Origin: Psychrobacter proteolyticus | GTDB taxonomy: Bacteria > Pseudomonadota > Gammaproteobacteria > Pseudomonadales > Moraxellaceae | Reading direction: 5' to 3' | Assembly (NCBI RefSeq): GCF_003350005.1 | Contig: NZ_QLKS01000002.1 | Coordinates: 1-64,000, forward strand | DNA: 64,000 nt | In this document: positions 28,598-39,345 of the stretch, in pieces | Layout of the letters: the number at the start of each line of letters is the position of its first letter | How positions within the stretch are numbered: position 1 is the first letter of the stretch | The notes under the pieces: model-generated | Told to the model about the DNA's origin: nothing | Databases searched by the model: none | The model's input: only the letters and a program-made list of their open reading frames with translations | Translations under genes and position numbers: made by a program

Positions 28598-28621
28598 GTA
28601 AAAAAAACACATTTTTTTTAC
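28598..28621. repeat. Perfect GTAAAAAAAA/TTTTTTTTAC hairpin
   Basis: Ten base pairs with a CACA loop lie between rep and nuoA. It contains only A:T pairs and one G:C, so it is weak as a terminator but could matter as a bent-DNA or regulatory element. Confidence 0.55.
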
Positions 28622-28794
28622 ACAGAAAGTGACCGTTCAATACAGTTAAAAACTAGCTTTTAGGCACTGATATGCGTATAGTACGTAAATAATTTATGCC
28701 AGTTGTCACGTCATTGTTGACCACGTGTAATGAGCTATTAAATCAATTAAGTAAGCAGTCAGATATGATATTGATTTAATACGTTGATCTTACG

Positions 28795-28944
28795 TTGTTA
28801 GAAGATGCGTTGGGCGACCAGCCTTTATCCGCGCGCATACCGGAATCTCTACAGTTGGTCACGTCTGACATCGTCGTCAATAAGCTTGATAATTGGTTGT
28901 TACCAGCAAAATACCTAACATGTGACTCAATGACAGTTACTTAA
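28795..28944 (+). other. Possible small gene or gene remnant upstream of nuoA
   Basis: An open frame of 49 codons from TTG has protein-like composition (LEDALGDQPLSARIPESL, then VTSDIVVNKLDNWLLPAKYL) and higher G+C than the flanking DNA. There is no ATG and no clear ribosome-binding site, and its end runs into the tandem repeats. I do not recognise it. A relic of a larger gene is as likely as a functional peptide. Confidence 0.25.
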
Positions 28945-28990
28945 ACACAGTGACAGTTACTGAAGTGCAGTGACAATTACTTAAATAATT
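28931..28990. repeat. 20-bp tandem repeat, three copies, upstream of nuoA
   Basis: TGACAGTTACTTAAACACAG, TGACAGTTACTGAAGTGCAG and TGACAATTACTTAAATAATT follow directly, ending about 115 bp before nuoA. Confidence 0.75.
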
Positions 28991-29106
28991 ACTTAAATGA
29001 AGTCACTTTGTGTTTTCGTCTGCGTTATACCTGTCGCAACATGGCCTGAGTGGGTCAGTGCTTGCGCTGTGTCTAACACTCGATTGGGTGAGGAGCACGT
29101 ATTATC

Positions 29107-29730
29107 ATGTCTGCTTTTAATTGGTCAGCCATTGCTTTTATCTTAGCCGCCATTGGGCTAGTTGTCTTTATGCTGGTCGTACCGCGCTTACTTGGCGGTC
29201 GCTCTCAAGGCTCACAAAAGGAAGAAGTGTTTGAAGCGGGTGTTGTCGGATCTGGCAACGCCCGTATTCGTTTGTCTGCCAAATTTTATTTGGTCGCAAT
29301 CTTCTTTGTGATTTTTGATTTAGAGGCGCTATATCTCTACGCTTATGCTGTGTCAGTACGAGAGGCAGGCTGGCTTGGCTTTGCCGCCGCTGGTACGTTT
29401 ATCACTATTCTAATTATCGGTTTGATTTATGAGCTGAGCTTGGGTGCGATGAACTGGGCACCTGCTGACAAGCTACGCAAAAAAGCACGCTTATATGCGG
29501 CGCCTGCAGGCTTTAACTTAGCAGACATCACCAAGTTTGATGGTGCTCATGAGCTAATGGTCGATCCGACAGGTAAAGTACCCGCGCAGTCATCCGGTCA
29601 AATCAATGTCTCAAACAATATTGAGACCAATCGTCGTCATCTACAAAACATCGATCATATTAATACCACGGGTAACGTTACTTCTGTGGATTTTGCGACG
29701 TCTGCCCAGCAGGACAAAACTGAACGTTAA
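29107..29730 (+). CDS. nuoA: NADH-quinone oxidoreductase subunit A
   Basis: This membrane subunit of complex I has three helices (about 7-27, 60-83, 90-112). The family signature is in the loop: YEVG-like EEVFEAGVVGSGNARIRLSAKFYLVAIFFVIFDLEALYLY, read here in pieces around residues 40-80. It contributes to the hinge near the quinone site. At 207 residues it has a C-terminal soluble extension of about 60 residues, rich in Asn, Thr and Gln, not present in E. coli NuoA (147). It is the first gene of the operon. Confidence 0.95.
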   Translation: MSAFNWSAIAFILAAIGLVVFMLVVPRLLGGRSQGSQKEEVFEAGVVGSGNARIRLSAKFYLVAIFFVIFDLEALYLYAYAVSVREAGWLGFAAAGTFITILIIGLIYELSLGAMNWAPADKLRKKARLYAAPAGFNLADITKFDGAHELMVDPTGKVPAQSSGQINVSNNIETNRRHLQNIDHINTTGNVTSVDFATSAQQDKTER

Positions 29731-29904
29731 TAGCAGTTGATGCTTAGCTTATAGCGTTTGCAAAAACGAGCAGCAAAGCATGAAGGCGTCAGTTCTGTTT
29801 GTATTAATGATCGCTGATGATTAGCCACTTATTAATAATAAAATTATGGTGACAGCGCAAGCAAGATGATTGCCACGCCAAGCCTAATATGAAGGTTGTA
29901 TGTT

Positions 29905-30573
29905 ATGAAATACACATTAACAAAAGCCAACCCCGATGCAGATACCTATCCTGCACAGACCAGTCAAACGGTCAATGATCCTATCGAAGATGAAGTGAAT
30001 AAAAACGTCTTTATGGGTCGTCTCGAAGACCTCGTTCATTCAACAGCAAACTGGGGGCGTAAGAACTCACTTTGGCCATTTAACTTTGGTACCTCTTGCT
30101 GTTATGTTGAATACGCTACTACCTTAACCGCCGTTCATGATTTGTCACGTTTTGGGGCAGAGGTTATTCGTGCCTCGCCTCGTCAGGCGGACGTCATGAT
30201 TGTCGCTGGTACTTGTTTTGTCAAAATGGCACCTGTTATTCAACGTCTTTATGAGCAAATGCTTGAGCCAAAATGGGTCATCTCAATGGGTGCCTGTGCC
30301 AACTCTGGTGGTATGTATGATATCTACTCTGTCGTACAAGGCGTAGATAAAATCATTCCAGTCGATGTCTATGTGCCAGGCTGTCCGCCGCGTCCAGAAG
30401 CGCTTATTCAAGGTTTGATGTTATTGCAAGAATCTATCACCAAAGAGCGTCGTCCGCTGGGCATCCATGTCAATGAGCAGGGTATCTATCAGCCACAAAT
30501 GACGCCTGAGCGTGACCGTAAGCAAGCAGATCGTATCGCTGTCAAAAACTTGCGCAGCCCAGATAGCATTTAA
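29905..30573 (+). CDS. nuoB: NADH-quinone oxidoreductase subunit B
   Basis: The 222-residue peripheral-arm subunit carries the terminal iron-sulfur cluster N2 next to the quinone pocket. Ligand cysteines are the adjacent pair in [11 protein letters not shown] plus those in [11 protein letters not shown] and [15 protein letters not shown] 29905 is chosen, with AAGG nine bases upstream; a TTG at 29896 is less likely. It is 174 bp from nuoA, a loose spacing for this operon. The last codons and stop (AGCATTTAA) begin an 18-bp sequence repeated directly after the gene. Confidence 0.96.
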   Translation: MKYTLTKANPDADTYPAQTSQTVNDPIEDEVNKNVFMGRLEDLVHSTANWGRKNSLWPFNFGTSCCYVEYATTLTAVHDLSRFGAEVIRASPRQADVMIVAGTCFVKMAPVIQRLYEQMLEPKWVISMGACANSGGMYDIYSVVQGVDKIIPVDVYVPGCPPRPEALIQGLMLLQESITKERRPLGIHVNEQGIYQPQMTPERDRKQADRIAVKNLRSPDSI

Positions 30574-30608
30574 GTTTCAAACAGTATTTAAGTTTCAAAC
30601 AGCATTTA
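30565..30608. repeat. 18-bp repeat spanning the nuoB stop codon
   Basis: AGCATTTAAGTTTCAAAC is followed by AGTATTTAAGTTTCAAAC and a partial third copy AGCATTTAG. The first copy includes the nuoB stop. Confidence 0.75.
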
Positions 30609-30644
30609 GACTTGTAGCAACAGTTTCAATATTTTATGCGCTTA

Positions 30645-30744
30645 TCATAGTTCGGTTATGATTAACATAGCTCAGTTATGGTTGACATAGTTCGGTTATG
30701 ACTAACATAGTTCGGTTATGACTAACATAGTTCAGTTATGATTA
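30645..30744. repeat. Five-copy 20-bp tandem repeat between nuoB and nuoCD
   Basis: The unit ACATAGTTCGGTTATGACTA is repeated five times with 1-5 differences per copy and no spacers, filling most of the gap before nuoCD. Each unit contains TTATG. Confidence 0.85.
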
Positions 30745-30763
30745 ATGAAGGAATACATCATTC

Positions 30764-32539
30764 ATGGTCACGGTAGTCGAAAACATAGATCCTAAGATCA
30801 AGCCCGTCCCAGCAGTCGTCACAGAGCTGGAGCAAAAGTATGCTGGTAAATTTGTCGTGCAGCAGACTGTGGATGAGATTCCAACGGTTTGGGTGGCGCG
30901 TGCTGATTTATTAGATATTCTCTTATTCTTGCGCAAACTGCCTAAACCTTATGTCATGCTATTTGACTTGTCAGCGATAGATGAGCGTTTACGCCAGCAT
31001 CGCGCAGGGTTGCCTGACAGTGACTTTACGGTGTTTTATCACTTGATGTCGCTTGAGCGTAATAGTGATGTACGTATCAAGGTCGCGTTAAGCGAAGACG
31101 ATGTCAATGTACCGAGCGCCACCAATATTTGGCCAAACGCCAACTGGTATGAGCGTGAAGTGTGGGACATGTTTGGTATTGTCTTTACAGGTCATCCGCA
31201 TTTGACCCGTATTTTATTACCGAAATACTGGGAAGGTCATCCACTGCGTAAAGAGTACCATGCGCGCGCGACGGAATTTACCCCATATTTCTTGAACACC
31301 GCTAAACAGCAATACGAGCAAGAAAACTTGCGTTTTGTCCCAGAAGAGTGGGGCATGAAGCGTTCGGGACGTGATGAAGACTTTATGTTCTTGAACATCG
31401 GTCCTAACCATCCCTCTGCTCACGGTGCCTTCCGTTTGGTGCTACAGCTTGACGGTGAAGAAGTCGTCGATTGTATCCCTGATATCGGCTATCACCATCG
31501 CGGTGCAGAAAAAATGGCTGAGCGTCAAACTTGGCATTCATTTATTCCTTATACCGACCGTATTGATTATCTCGGCGGTGTAATGAATGAGCTACCGTAC
31601 ATCATGTCGGTCGAAAAGTTGGCTGGAATTACCATTCCACCGCGCGCTGAAACTATCCGCGTGATGATGAGCGAGTTTTTCCGTATTACCAATAACTTAC
31701 TATTCGTCGGTACGTTCATTCAGGATGCGGGCGGTATGACCCCTGTATTCTATATGTTTACCGATCGCCAAAAAGCCTATGACGTTATCGAAGCCGTGAC
31801 TGGCTATCGTATGCATCCAGCTTGGTTCCGTATCGGTGGTACGGCTGCTGATCTGCCACGTGGCTGGCAGCGTTTGGTTCGTGAGTTCTTAGATTGGATG
31901 CCAAAACGTCTGGACGAATATGTCAAAGCGGCATTACAAAACAGCGTGCTCAAAGGCCGTACCCAAGGGGTTGCTCAGTATAATGCTAAGCAAGCACTTG
32001 CTTGGGGCGTGACGGGCGCAGGTCTGCGTGCGACAGGCGTTGATTTTGACCTGCGTAAAGCGCGTCCATACATGGGCTATGAGAATTACGACTTTGAAGT
32101 GCCAGTTGGCTACAACGGTGATGCTTATGACCGTTGTATGGTCAAAGTCGAAGAGATGCGTCAGTCGTTACGTATCATCCGTCAATGTATGGACAATATG
32201 CCACAAGGTCCTTATAAAGCGGATCATCCACTGGCCGTACCACCGCCAAAAGACCGTACGCTAAATGATATCGAAACGCTTATTAATCACTTTATCTCAG
32301 TATCTTGGGGTCCTGTGATGCCAGCGGGCGAATGTACAACGATCGTCGAGGCGACTAAAGGTCTGAACAGTTATTACATCACCTCAGACAAGGCCACGAT
32401 GAGCTATCGTACCCGTATCCGCACACCGACATTTGCGCATTTGCAGCAGATGCCATCGGTCATCAATGGCTCGCTGGTTTCTGATGCCATTATGTATCTG
32501 GCATCGATTGATATTGTGATGGCGGATTGTGATCGTTAG
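30764..32539 (+). CDS. nuoCD: NADH-quinone oxidoreductase subunit C/D fusion
   Basis: The 591-residue peripheral-arm protein joins NuoC (30-kDa, about 1-185; [23 protein letters not shown] with PLRKEYH) to NuoD (49-kDa, about 205-591). The NuoD start is [17 protein letters not shown], and [13 protein letters not shown] and [10 protein letters not shown] line the quinone cavity. The fusion is the form known in Enterobacteria and Moraxellaceae. It has no metal ligands of its own. Start ATG 30764 follows AATGAAGGAA, and translation begins just past the repeat array. Confidence 0.97.
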   Translation: MVTVVENIDPKIKPVPAVVTELEQKYAGKFVVQQTVDEIPTVWVARADLLDILLFLRKLPKPYVMLFDLSAIDERLRQHRAGLPDSDFTVFYHLMSLERNSDVRIKVALSEDDVNVPSATNIWPNANWYEREVWDMFGIVFTGHPHLTRILLPKYWEGHPLRKEYHARATEFTPYFLNTAKQQYEQENLRFVPEEWGMKRSGRDEDFMFLNIGPNHPSAHGAFRLVLQLDGEEVVDCIPDIGYHHRGAEKMAERQTWHSFIPYTDRIDYLGGVMNELPYIMSVEKLAGITIPPRAETIRVMMSEFFRITNNLLFVGTFIQDAGGMTPVFYMFTDRQKAYDVIEAVTGYRMHPAWFRIGGTAADLPRGWQRLVREFLDWMPKRLDEYVKAALQNSVLKGRTQGVAQYNAKQALAWGVTGAGLRATGVDFDLRKARPYMGYENYDFEVPVGYNGDAYDRCMVKVEEMRQSLRIIRQCMDNMPQGPYKADHPLAVPPPKDRTLNDIETLINHFISVSWGPVMPAGECTTIVEATKGLNSYYITSDKATMSYRTRIRTPTFAHLQQMPSVINGSLVSDAIMYLASIDIVMADCDR

Positions 32540-32662
32540 AGCCGCTGCTTCAAAAGTATTTGTTCATCAATATATTATTGCCTGATGGCACACCAAAATG
32601 CTGTCATTCGCCAATATAACCACAGTTTTAATCAGACTGATATTGGCTTGTGATAGAGCAGG

Positions 32663-33196
32663 ATGAGTGAGGAAAGACAGAAGATTATGAAAATTGTTTC
32701 CGACAAAATGCCAAAAGTAGATGTGGAAAGCATTCTCACTAGTGATGAAATCGCTGCCATTCATGAGTTTATGCATCATTACCCACAGGCGCGTGCTGCC
32801 TCGCTAGATGCACTAAAAATCGTGCAAAAGCGCAACGGCTGGGTCGATGATGCGCAAGCAAATGCCATTGCTAATATCCTAGACATCCCGATGTCAGACA
32901 TGGATGGGGTTGCGACTTTCTTTAACCGTATTTATCGCCAACCTGTCGGTCGCCATGTGATTCTCATATGTGACTCCGTGGCTTGTTATTTGACAGGTTA
33001 TGAGGCGCTGTCAGCTGAGATTAGATCACAGCTGGGTATTGAGTATGGTCAGACAACTGCTGACGGACGTTTTACCCTATTGCCAATTTGCTGCTTGGGC
33101 AACTGTGATAAGGGACCAGCGGTACTGATTGATGAAGACACTTACGGCCCTGTCCAGCCATCTGAGGTCGCGCAATTATTGGAGCTATACGCATGA
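32663..33196 (+). CDS. nuoE: NADH-quinone oxidoreductase subunit E
   Basis: The 24-kDa subunit of the NADH-oxidising module holds the [2Fe-2S] cluster N1a. Its four cysteines are in [14 protein letters not shown] and [12 protein letters not shown]. With 177 residues it is close to the family length. ATG 32663 has AGG immediately upstream; ATG 32687 (eight residues shorter) is an alternative. The stop overlaps the nuoF start by four bases, so translation is coupled. Confidence 0.95.
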   Translation: MSEERQKIMKIVSDKMPKVDVESILTSDEIAAIHEFMHHYPQARAASLDALKIVQKRNGWVDDAQANAIANILDIPMSDMDGVATFFNRIYRQPVGRHVILICDSVACYLTGYEALSAEIRSQLGIEYGQTTADGRFTLLPICCLGNCDKGPAVLIDEDTYGPVQPSEVAQLLELYA

Positions 33197-34617
33197 GTTT
33201 AACGATTTCAGAGCAAATTGCTCGTCGCGGTCAAGGCCAAGCGCCAAGCCAGCTAAATGCACAGCGTGTTCCAATCTATGGTGATAAAGCGACAGCCACT
33301 AGCGAAACCAAGCCTTTGACTTGGCGTTTAGCGCATCATGATGCGGTGCTTGATTTAGCCACTTATGAGTCTCTAAAAGGCTTTACGGGTCTAAAAGAAG
33401 CCCTATCCAAATCGCCTAAAGACGTCGGCAATATGATTAAAGCGGCCAATGTCAGGGGTCGCGGTGGTGCGGGCTTTAACGCTGGTCTTAAATGGTCGTT
33501 TATGTCACCGCCGGACGGTTTGCCGCGTTATCTCATCTGTAATGCGGATGAAATGGAGCCGGGCACGTTTAAAGACCGTTTGCTCATGGAGCGTCTACCG
33601 TTTCAGCTGATCGAAGGTATGCTGATTACCGCTCATGCGATTGGCGCCACTGACGGTTATATCTTTATCCGTGGAGAGTATATCTTGGCCGCTGAGCGTT
33701 TGGTCGCTGCTATCGAAGAGTGCTTGGCTAACAATCTCATGGGCGACAACATTTTAGGCTCAGATTTTAGTTTTAATCTGCATGTGCATACGGGCGCTGG
33801 ACGTTATATCTGCGGTGAAGAAACAGCGCTAATTAATTGTCTAGAAGGCCGCCGTGCTAACCCACGTACCAAGCCGCCGTTTCCGCAAATCTCTGGTGCA
33901 TGGGGTCGTCCAACCGTTGTTAATAACGTTGAAACTCTGTGTAATATGCCAGCGATTTTGAATCATGGCGTTGAATGGTATCAGTCGTTATCTGAAATCA
34001 AAGGCAAAAGCAAAACGCCGGGCACCAAACTATTTGGCTGTTCAGGATTGGTCAATGATCCAGGCCTTTGGGAATTACCGTTTGGTTATACAGCTCGCGA
34101 AATCATTGAAGATTTAGCGGGTGGTATGAAAGATGGTAAAACACTGAAAGCTTGGCTACCGGGCGGCGCCTCGACTGATTTTTTGACCGCAGAACATTTA
34201 GATGTGGTGGTAGATTTTGACACCATTCAAAATGCGGGTAGCCGTATGGGTACTGGTCTGATTATGGTTGTTGATGAATCACAAGACATGGTGCCATTAC
34301 TGCGCAACCTTGAGATTTTCTTTCAGCGCGAGTCATGTGGTTGGTGTACACCATGCCGTGATGGTCTGCCATGGGGCGTTAAACTGCTTACCGCCATCAA
34401 TGATGGTGAAGGGCAAGTGGGCGATGTAGAAAAACTAGAGGGCCTCACGCGTGACTTATGGATTGGTAAAACATTCTGTGCGCATGCCCCAGGTGCGATG
34501 GAACCACTAATGAGTGCGATTAAATATTTCCGTCCAGAGTTTGATCAAAAAATCGCGCAGGCGGTTGGTGTCGATGTTATTGATGCTGCAGCCAACCAAC
34601 AGCCAGTAGTGAAATAA
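33193..34617 (+). CDS. nuoF: NADH-quinone oxidoreductase subunit F
   Basis: The 51-kDa subunit binds NADH and FMN and passes electrons to cluster N3. The FMN/NADH glycine-rich loop is [15 protein letters not shown] (about 89-103), followed by [14 protein letters not shown] and [20 protein letters not shown]. The [4Fe-4S] ligands are in [15 protein letters not shown] plus a later Cys in [10 protein letters not shown]. The 474-residue length includes about 30 extra N-terminal residues compared with E. coli (445). It overlaps nuoE by four bases and is ten bases before nuoG. Confidence 0.97.
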   Translation: MSLTISEQIARRGQGQAPSQLNAQRVPIYGDKATATSETKPLTWRLAHHDAVLDLATYESLKGFTGLKEALSKSPKDVGNMIKAANVRGRGGAGFNAGLKWSFMSPPDGLPRYLICNADEMEPGTFKDRLLMERLPFQLIEGMLITAHAIGATDGYIFIRGEYILAAERLVAAIEECLANNLMGDNILGSDFSFNLHVHTGAGRYICGEETALINCLEGRRANPRTKPPFPQISGAWGRPTVVNNVETLCNMPAILNHGVEWYQSLSEIKGKSKTPGTKLFGCSGLVNDPGLWELPFGYTAREIIEDLAGGMKDGKTLKAWLPGGASTDFLTAEHLDVVVDFDTIQNAGSRMGTGLIMVVDESQDMVPLLRNLEIFFQRESCGWCTPCRDGLPWGVKLLTAINDGEGQVGDVEKLEGLTRDLWIGKTFCAHAPGAMEPLMSAIKYFRPEFDQKIAQAVGVDVIDAAANQQPVVK

Positions 34618-34627
34618 GGAGAGCGGC

Positions 34628-37600
34628 ATGGCAGTCATACATATTGATGGAACCACTGTCGAAGTAGATAGCGCAGATAACTTGCTACAAGCCTGCTTAT
34701 CACTCGGCATTGATGTGCCGTATTTTTGTTATCATCCAGCCCTTGGCTCAGTAGGCTCGTGCCGTCAGTGCGCGGTCAAGCAATTCCAAAATAAAGAAGA
34801 TATGGAAGCAGGTCGCGGTCGTCTCGTGATGTCTTGTATGGTCGCTCCTGGCGATGATATGTACATCTCGGTCACTGACGATGAAGCCAAAGCATTCCGC
34901 AAGTCGATGGTTGAGCTACTCATGACCAACCATCCACATGACTGTCCAACTTGTGAAGAAGGTGGACATTGTCATTTGCAGGATATGACTTACATGTCAG
35001 GTCACAGCCGTCGTCGCTATCGCTTTACCAAACGCACGCATCATAACCAAGAGCTTGGTCCATTCATCGCGCATGAAATGAACCGTTGTATCGCTTGCTA
35101 TCGTTGTGTACGTTTTTATAAAGACTATGCGGGCGGCGAAGACTTGGGCGTTTATGGCTCAAACAATCGCGTTTACTTTGGCCGTGATAAAGATGGTCAG
35201 TTTGAAAGCGAATTTTCAGGCAACTTAACCGAAGTTTGCCCAACGGGTGTGTTTACTGATAAAACCCACTCTGAGCGCTACAACCGTAAATGGGATATGC
35301 AGTATGCGCCAAGCATCTGTCATGGTTGCTCAGCTGGTTGTAATATCTCACCGGGCGAGCGTTATGGTGAATTGCGCCGTATCGAAAACCGCTATAACGG
35401 CGAAGTAAACCGCTATTTCTTATGTGACCGTGGCCGCTTTGGTTATGGCTATGTCAATCGTGATGATCGTCCAACCCAAGCGCTTGAACGTATCAATGAT
35501 AAGCATGTCAAAATCAATATTGACTACGCACTTGATGAAACCATCAAACGTATCAAAGATAAAAAAGTCATCGGGATTGGCTCACCACGTGCCAGTTTAG
35601 AGACTAACTTTGCGCTAAAAAATCTGGTCGGCTTTGATAACTTCTCAACAGGTCTGAACCATCAGCAGCAAGCACTGGTCAATAAATGCATCGAAGTGCT
35701 TAGCACTGAAGGTATTTATAACCCTAGCATGACCGATATCGAAACGCATGATGCGGTGCTCGTATTGGGTGAAGACATCACGCAAACTTCATCACGTGTC
35801 GCACTGTCAGTACGTCAAGCGGCAAAAAATGAAGGTCTAAAAATGGCAGCGGCGCTGCAAACACAGCCGTGGCTTGCTGAACCAGTTAAGCGTATCGCTC
35901 AAGATGCGCTAAGCCCAGTCTATGTCATTGATGTAACGCAAACTAAGTTAGAAGATATCAGTAAAGTGAGCGTAGTGGCGACCCCTGAAGATATCACTAA
36001 ACTTGGCTTCAAAGTCGCTGATGAAATTGCTAACTTCGCTGATGATTTAGCAGACATAACAGACCCACAAGCAGCTGATGCAAGTGCTGAAACTGATGGT
36101 ATGCAAGCGTTGGCGCAGCAAATTGCTTATGACCTGATTCAAGCTGATAAGCCGTTAGTTGTTTCGGGTAGCAGCTTGTCTTCTACCGCATTGATAGAAG
36201 CAGCAGCACAGATTACCCAAGCATTGACCCAAAAACGCGCGGCAATTAAAGCGACTGAGCAACAGCAGGTCGAGGCACATAATGCCAAAGTACAGGCAGC
36301 GCAAGCAAAAGCAGCTAATGACCAGCCTGAAGAAGACCAAGATTTATCTGCCAAGCCAAACAAACCTGAAACGGGTGTAAATACAGAAGCGCAAGATGAT
36401 GTTGAGCGTGAGCCTGCTGGAAACCTTGAGTTAAAAGAAGTAAATAACAAGTATCAGGCACAAGCAGGTATCTACTTAACGGTTACCGATGCTAATAGCA
36501 TGGGCGTTTGTATGCTTGGCGGTCAATCAGTCGAAGAATTACTGGCGACTGATTTCGATGTAGTTATCGTCGCTGAAAATCAGCTGACTGATGCCATCGA
36601 TGCTAATAAATTGACGCAGTTATTATCTGATAAAACAGTCATTGCATTGGATCATCAGCTACTTGATTGGCACAAAGACGTCGATATCGTATTGCCAGCG
36701 GCTAGTTTTGCAGAAGCAGATGGTACATTGGTATCGGCTGAAGGTCGTGCGCAGCGATTCTTCCAAGTTTACGATAACGAATACTACCATCCAATGAGCA
36801 GCATTAAAGAAGGCTGGCGCTGGATACATGCTGTGCATAGCAGCATTGAAGGTCGTGATGTCGACTGGACGCAGCTAGATGATGTTATCAATGCATTGAT
36901 TGCCACCCATCCTAAACTTGCAGGTATCAAAGGCGCTGCGCCTGATGCTGATTACCGTATAACGGGTCTGAAAATCGCGCGTCAACCGCGTCGTTATTCA
37001 GGTCGTACTGCTATGCGTGCGCCAATCTCAGTGCACGAGCCAATGCAGCCGAAAGATTTGGACACTGGTCTAACTTTCTCAATGGAAGGTTATAGCGGTA
37101 AAGAAACGCCAAGCTCGATGATTCCTTTTGCCAATGCGGCAGGTTGGAACTCACCTCAAGCATGGAACAAATACCAAGACAAAGTCGGTGGTCATCTGAA
37201 AAATGGTGATCCAGGTGTGCGCTTGTTCGATCAGCTAGAGCGCCTAGCCACTCGTCAATATGTGGCGCCAGAAGCGATGTCTTCGAATACAACTGACTTG
37301 CAGCACGGCCAAGCGAAGCTAGTGCCTATCTATAATATATACGCCAGCTCAATGATGGCATCACGTAGCCCAATCGTCGCAGAGCAACTACCTGTTGCTG
37401 CATGGCGTATCGGTATAGACGATGCCAAAGACTGGAAGATTGCTGCTGGTGATTACTTGGCGATAGAAATCGATAAGCAACAAATCACCTTGCCAGTACA
37501 GCTGGTCGGTTATTTGGCAGAAGGCTGTATCGGTTACCCCGTTGGGCAGGTGAGCATTATTCACCCATCAATGCCAGCGTCGGTGCGTAAAGTGGATGCA

Positions 37601-37696
37601 CCAGTGACGATGATGGGTAGCATGGCTAACGATATGATTAATGATAATGACACAGCGCAAATAAACGCAGCGCCGACCACCACACAGGAGGTGTAA
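34628..37696 (+). CDS. nuoG: NADH-quinone oxidoreductase subunit G
   Basis: This is the large iron-sulfur subunit of the peripheral arm. N-terminal ferredoxin domain ligands are in [17 protein letters not shown]. The His/Cys cluster is in [14 protein letters not shown], the [4Fe-4S] ligands in [10 protein letters not shown], and an extra N7-type site in [16 protein letters not shown] molybdopterin-oxidoreductase-like domain without cofactor follows. At 1022 residues it exceeds E. coli NuoG (908). Residues about 533-608 form a Gln/Ala/Glu-rich low-complexity insertion ([15 protein letters not shown]), and the C-terminus is extended. GGAGAGCGGC precedes the ATG. Confidence 0.96.
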   Translation: MAVIHIDGTTVEVDSADNLLQACLSLGIDVPYFCYHPALGSVGSCRQCAVKQFQNKEDMEAGRGRLVMSCMVAPGDDMYISVTDDEAKAFRKSMVELLMTNHPHDCPTCEEGGHCHLQDMTYMSGHSRRRYRFTKRTHHNQELGPFIAHEMNRCIACYRCVRFYKDYAGGEDLGVYGSNNRVYFGRDKDGQFESEFSGNLTEVCPTGVFTDKTHSERYNRKWDMQYAPSICHGCSAGCNISPGERYGELRRIENRYNGEVNRYFLCDRGRFGYGYVNRDDRPTQALERINDKHVKINIDYALDETIKRIKDKKVIGIGSPRASLETNFALKNLVGFDNFSTGLNHQQQALVNKCIEVLSTEGIYNPSMTDIETHDAVLVLGEDITQTSSRVALSVRQAAKNEGLKMAAALQTQPWLAEPVKRIAQDALSPVYVIDVTQTKLEDISKVSVVATPEDITKLGFKVADEIANFADDLADITDPQAADASAETDGMQALAQQIAYDLIQADKPLVVSGSSLSSTALIEAAAQITQALTQKRAAIKATEQQQVEAHNAKVQAAQAKAANDQPEEDQDLSAKPNKPETGVNTEAQDDVEREPAGNLELKEVNNKYQAQAGIYLTVTDANSMGVCMLGGQSVEELLATDFDVVIVAENQLTDAIDANKLTQLLSDKTVIALDHQLLDWHKDVDIVLPAASFAEADGTLVSAEGRAQRFFQVYDNEYYHPMSSIKEGWRWIHAVHSSIEGRDVDWTQLDDVINALIATHPKLAGIKGAAPDADYRITGLKIARQPRRYSGRTAMRAPISVHEPMQPKDLDTGLTFSMEGYSGKETPSSMIPFANAAGWNSPQAWNKYQDKVGGHLKNGDPGVRLFDQLERLATRQYVAPEAMSSNTTDLQHGQAKLVPIYNIYASSMMASRSPIVAEQLPVAAWRIGIDDAKDWKIAAGDYLAIEIDKQQITLPVQLVGYLAEGCIGYPVGQVSIIHPSMPASVRKVDAPVTMMGSMANDMINDNDTAQINAAPTTTQEV

Positions 37697-37697
37697 T

Positions 37698-38741
37698 ATG
37701 CAAGTTACCCGTATTATCCCTGATGTGCCAAGCTTTTTGGCCAATAGTATGAGCTTTGATACCTGGTCTATTCTGTTTTTGGTGGGTCAATCACTAGTCA
37801 TCTTTTTGGTCGTGGTATTGGTTGCCGCGATGATGATTATCTATGAGCGCCGTATGTTGGCCTTATGGCAAGATCGTTATGGTCCAAACCGTGTCGGGCC
37901 TTTTGGTTCGTTGCAGTTAGTCGCCGATATGCTAAAAATCTTCTTTAAAGAAGATTGGACACCAAACTTTACCGATAAGTTTATGTTCACGTTGGCACCT
38001 GCGGTCGCGATGTTTACTGCCTTGGCTTCATTTGCCATTATTCCTATCTCGCCAACGCTTGGCGTGGTTGATTGGGATATCGGTATTCTGTTTTTCTTTG
38101 CCATGGCGGGTATTGCGGTTTATGCCGTAATGTTCGGCGGTTGGGCGTCTGCCAATAAGTTCTCGCTACTCGGTGGTTTGCGCTCTGCTGCACAGACGAT
38201 CAGCTACGAAGTGTTTTTGGGTTTGTCGTTGATGGGCGTTGTTGCGCTAACAGGTTCATTTAACCTACGTGCCATTGTTGAAGCGCAAGCAGACGGCTGG
38301 TATATCATTCCGCAGTTCTTTGGCTTTCTAACCTTTGTAGTGGCTGGTGTGGCCGTTACGCATAGACATCCATTTGACCAACCAGAAGCAGAGCAAGAAC
38401 TGGCTGAAGGTTATCATGTCGAATATTCTGGCATGAAGTTTGGTATGTTCTTCATTGGTGAGTATGTCAACGTTGTCTTGATTTCTGCCTTAATGACTTG
38501 CTTGTTCTTTGGCGGTTGGCTTGCGCCGTTCAATTTAGATATTCCATTTATTCCACCAGCTTTTTGGTTCATGATTAAAACGCTGTTCTTTATGACCATG
38601 TTTGTTTTGGCTCGAGGCTCACTCATGCGTCCGCGTTATGATCAGGTGATGAACTTTGGCTGGAAAGTATGTCTGCCCGTAACCTTAATCAATCTGTTGA
38701 TTACTGCTGCGGTCATTTTGATCTTTTCCCCAACGTTATAG
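37698..38741 (+). CDS. nuoH: NADH-quinone oxidoreductase subunit H
   Basis: The 347-residue membrane subunit with about eight helices joins the peripheral arm to the pump modules and forms much of the quinone channel. Family landmarks are [20 protein letters not shown] (about 50-69), [20 protein letters not shown] and [13 protein letters not shown]. The start follows the nuoG stop by one base, with AGGAGG just upstream. The length is normal (E. coli 325) with a slightly longer N-terminus. Confidence 0.97.
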   Translation: MQVTRIIPDVPSFLANSMSFDTWSILFLVGQSLVIFLVVVLVAAMMIIYERRMLALWQDRYGPNRVGPFGSLQLVADMLKIFFKEDWTPNFTDKFMFTLAPAVAMFTALASFAIIPISPTLGVVDWDIGILFFFAMAGIAVYAVMFGGWASANKFSLLGGLRSAAQTISYEVFLGLSLMGVVALTGSFNLRAIVEAQADGWYIIPQFFGFLTFVVAGVAVTHRHPFDQPEAEQELAEGYHVEYSGMKFGMFFIGEYVNVVLISALMTCLFFGGWLAPFNLDIPFIPPAFWFMIKTLFFMTMFVLARGSLMRPRYDQVMNFGWKVCLPVTLINLLITAAVILIFSPTL

Positions 38742-38796
38742 TCATTACTAGCCATCACTGATGAACTAGGGTAAAGCTGATAAGGATAATAATCCC

Positions 38797-39345
38797 ATGT
38801 TTACTACCATAAAAAAGACCGTCATTGGTATATTTACCATTGTCCGCAGCATGTGGATGGTCAATAGTCATGCGCTCAGACCGCGTGATACCATCCTTTA
38901 TCCTGAAGAGCCGGTACCTGTGCCGCCGCGTTTTCGTGGACGTATTGTCCTAACGCGTGATCCTGATGGAGACGAGCGCTGTGTCGCTTGTAACTTGTGT
39001 GCGGTGGCCTGTCCGGTAGGGTGTATCTCATTACAAAAAGCCGAGCGTGAAGATGGACGCTGGTATCCAGAGTTTTTCCGTATCAATTTCTCACGCTGTA
39101 TCTTTTGTGGATTGTGTGAAGAAGCCTGTCCAACGACAGCGATTCAAATGACCCCAGATTTTGAGCTGGGTGAATATAAGCGCCAAGACTTGGTCTACGA
39201 AAAAGAGCATTTGCTCATTTCAGGACCAGGTAAATACCCTGATTATAACTATTATCGTGTGACAGGTATGGCGGTAGCAGATAAACCAAAAGGCGCAGCA
39301 CAAAATGAGTCTGCACCGATTGATCTAAGGAGCTTGCTACCATGA
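38797..39345 (+). CDS. nuoI: NADH-quinone oxidoreductase subunit I
   Basis: The 182-residue TYKY-type ferredoxin subunit carries two [4Fe-4S] clusters (N6a/N6b). The ligand sets are [12 protein letters not shown] (about 66-77) and [12 protein letters not shown] (about 105-116). It relays electrons from NuoG to NuoB. The stop overlaps the nuoJ start by four bases. Confidence 0.97.
   Translation: MFTTIKKTVIGIFTIVRSMWMVNSHALRPRDTILYPEEPVPVPPRFRGRIVLTRDPDGDERCVACNLCAVACPVGCISLQKAEREDGRWYPEFFRINFSRCIFCGLCEEACPTTAIQMTPDFELGEYKRQDLVYEKEHLLISGPGKYPDYNYYRVTGMAVADKPKGAAQNESAPIDLRSLLP

Larger units (their letters stand above)
28267..29106. other. 840-bp region upstream of the nuo operon
   Basis: This is a large gap between divergent rep and nuoA. 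It holds a perfect poly-A/poly-T hairpin (28598-28621), a possible short reading frame (28795-28944), a three-copy 20-bp tandem repeat (28931-28990), and presumably the nuo promoter. GAGGAG about 12 bases before nuoA is its likely ribosome-binding site. Confidence 0.5.

Noticed and set aside
30645..30744. CRISPR-like array between nuoB and nuoCD
   Set aside because: The 20-bp units are directly adjacent with no unique spacers, and no cas gene is in the window. It is a simple tandem repeat.
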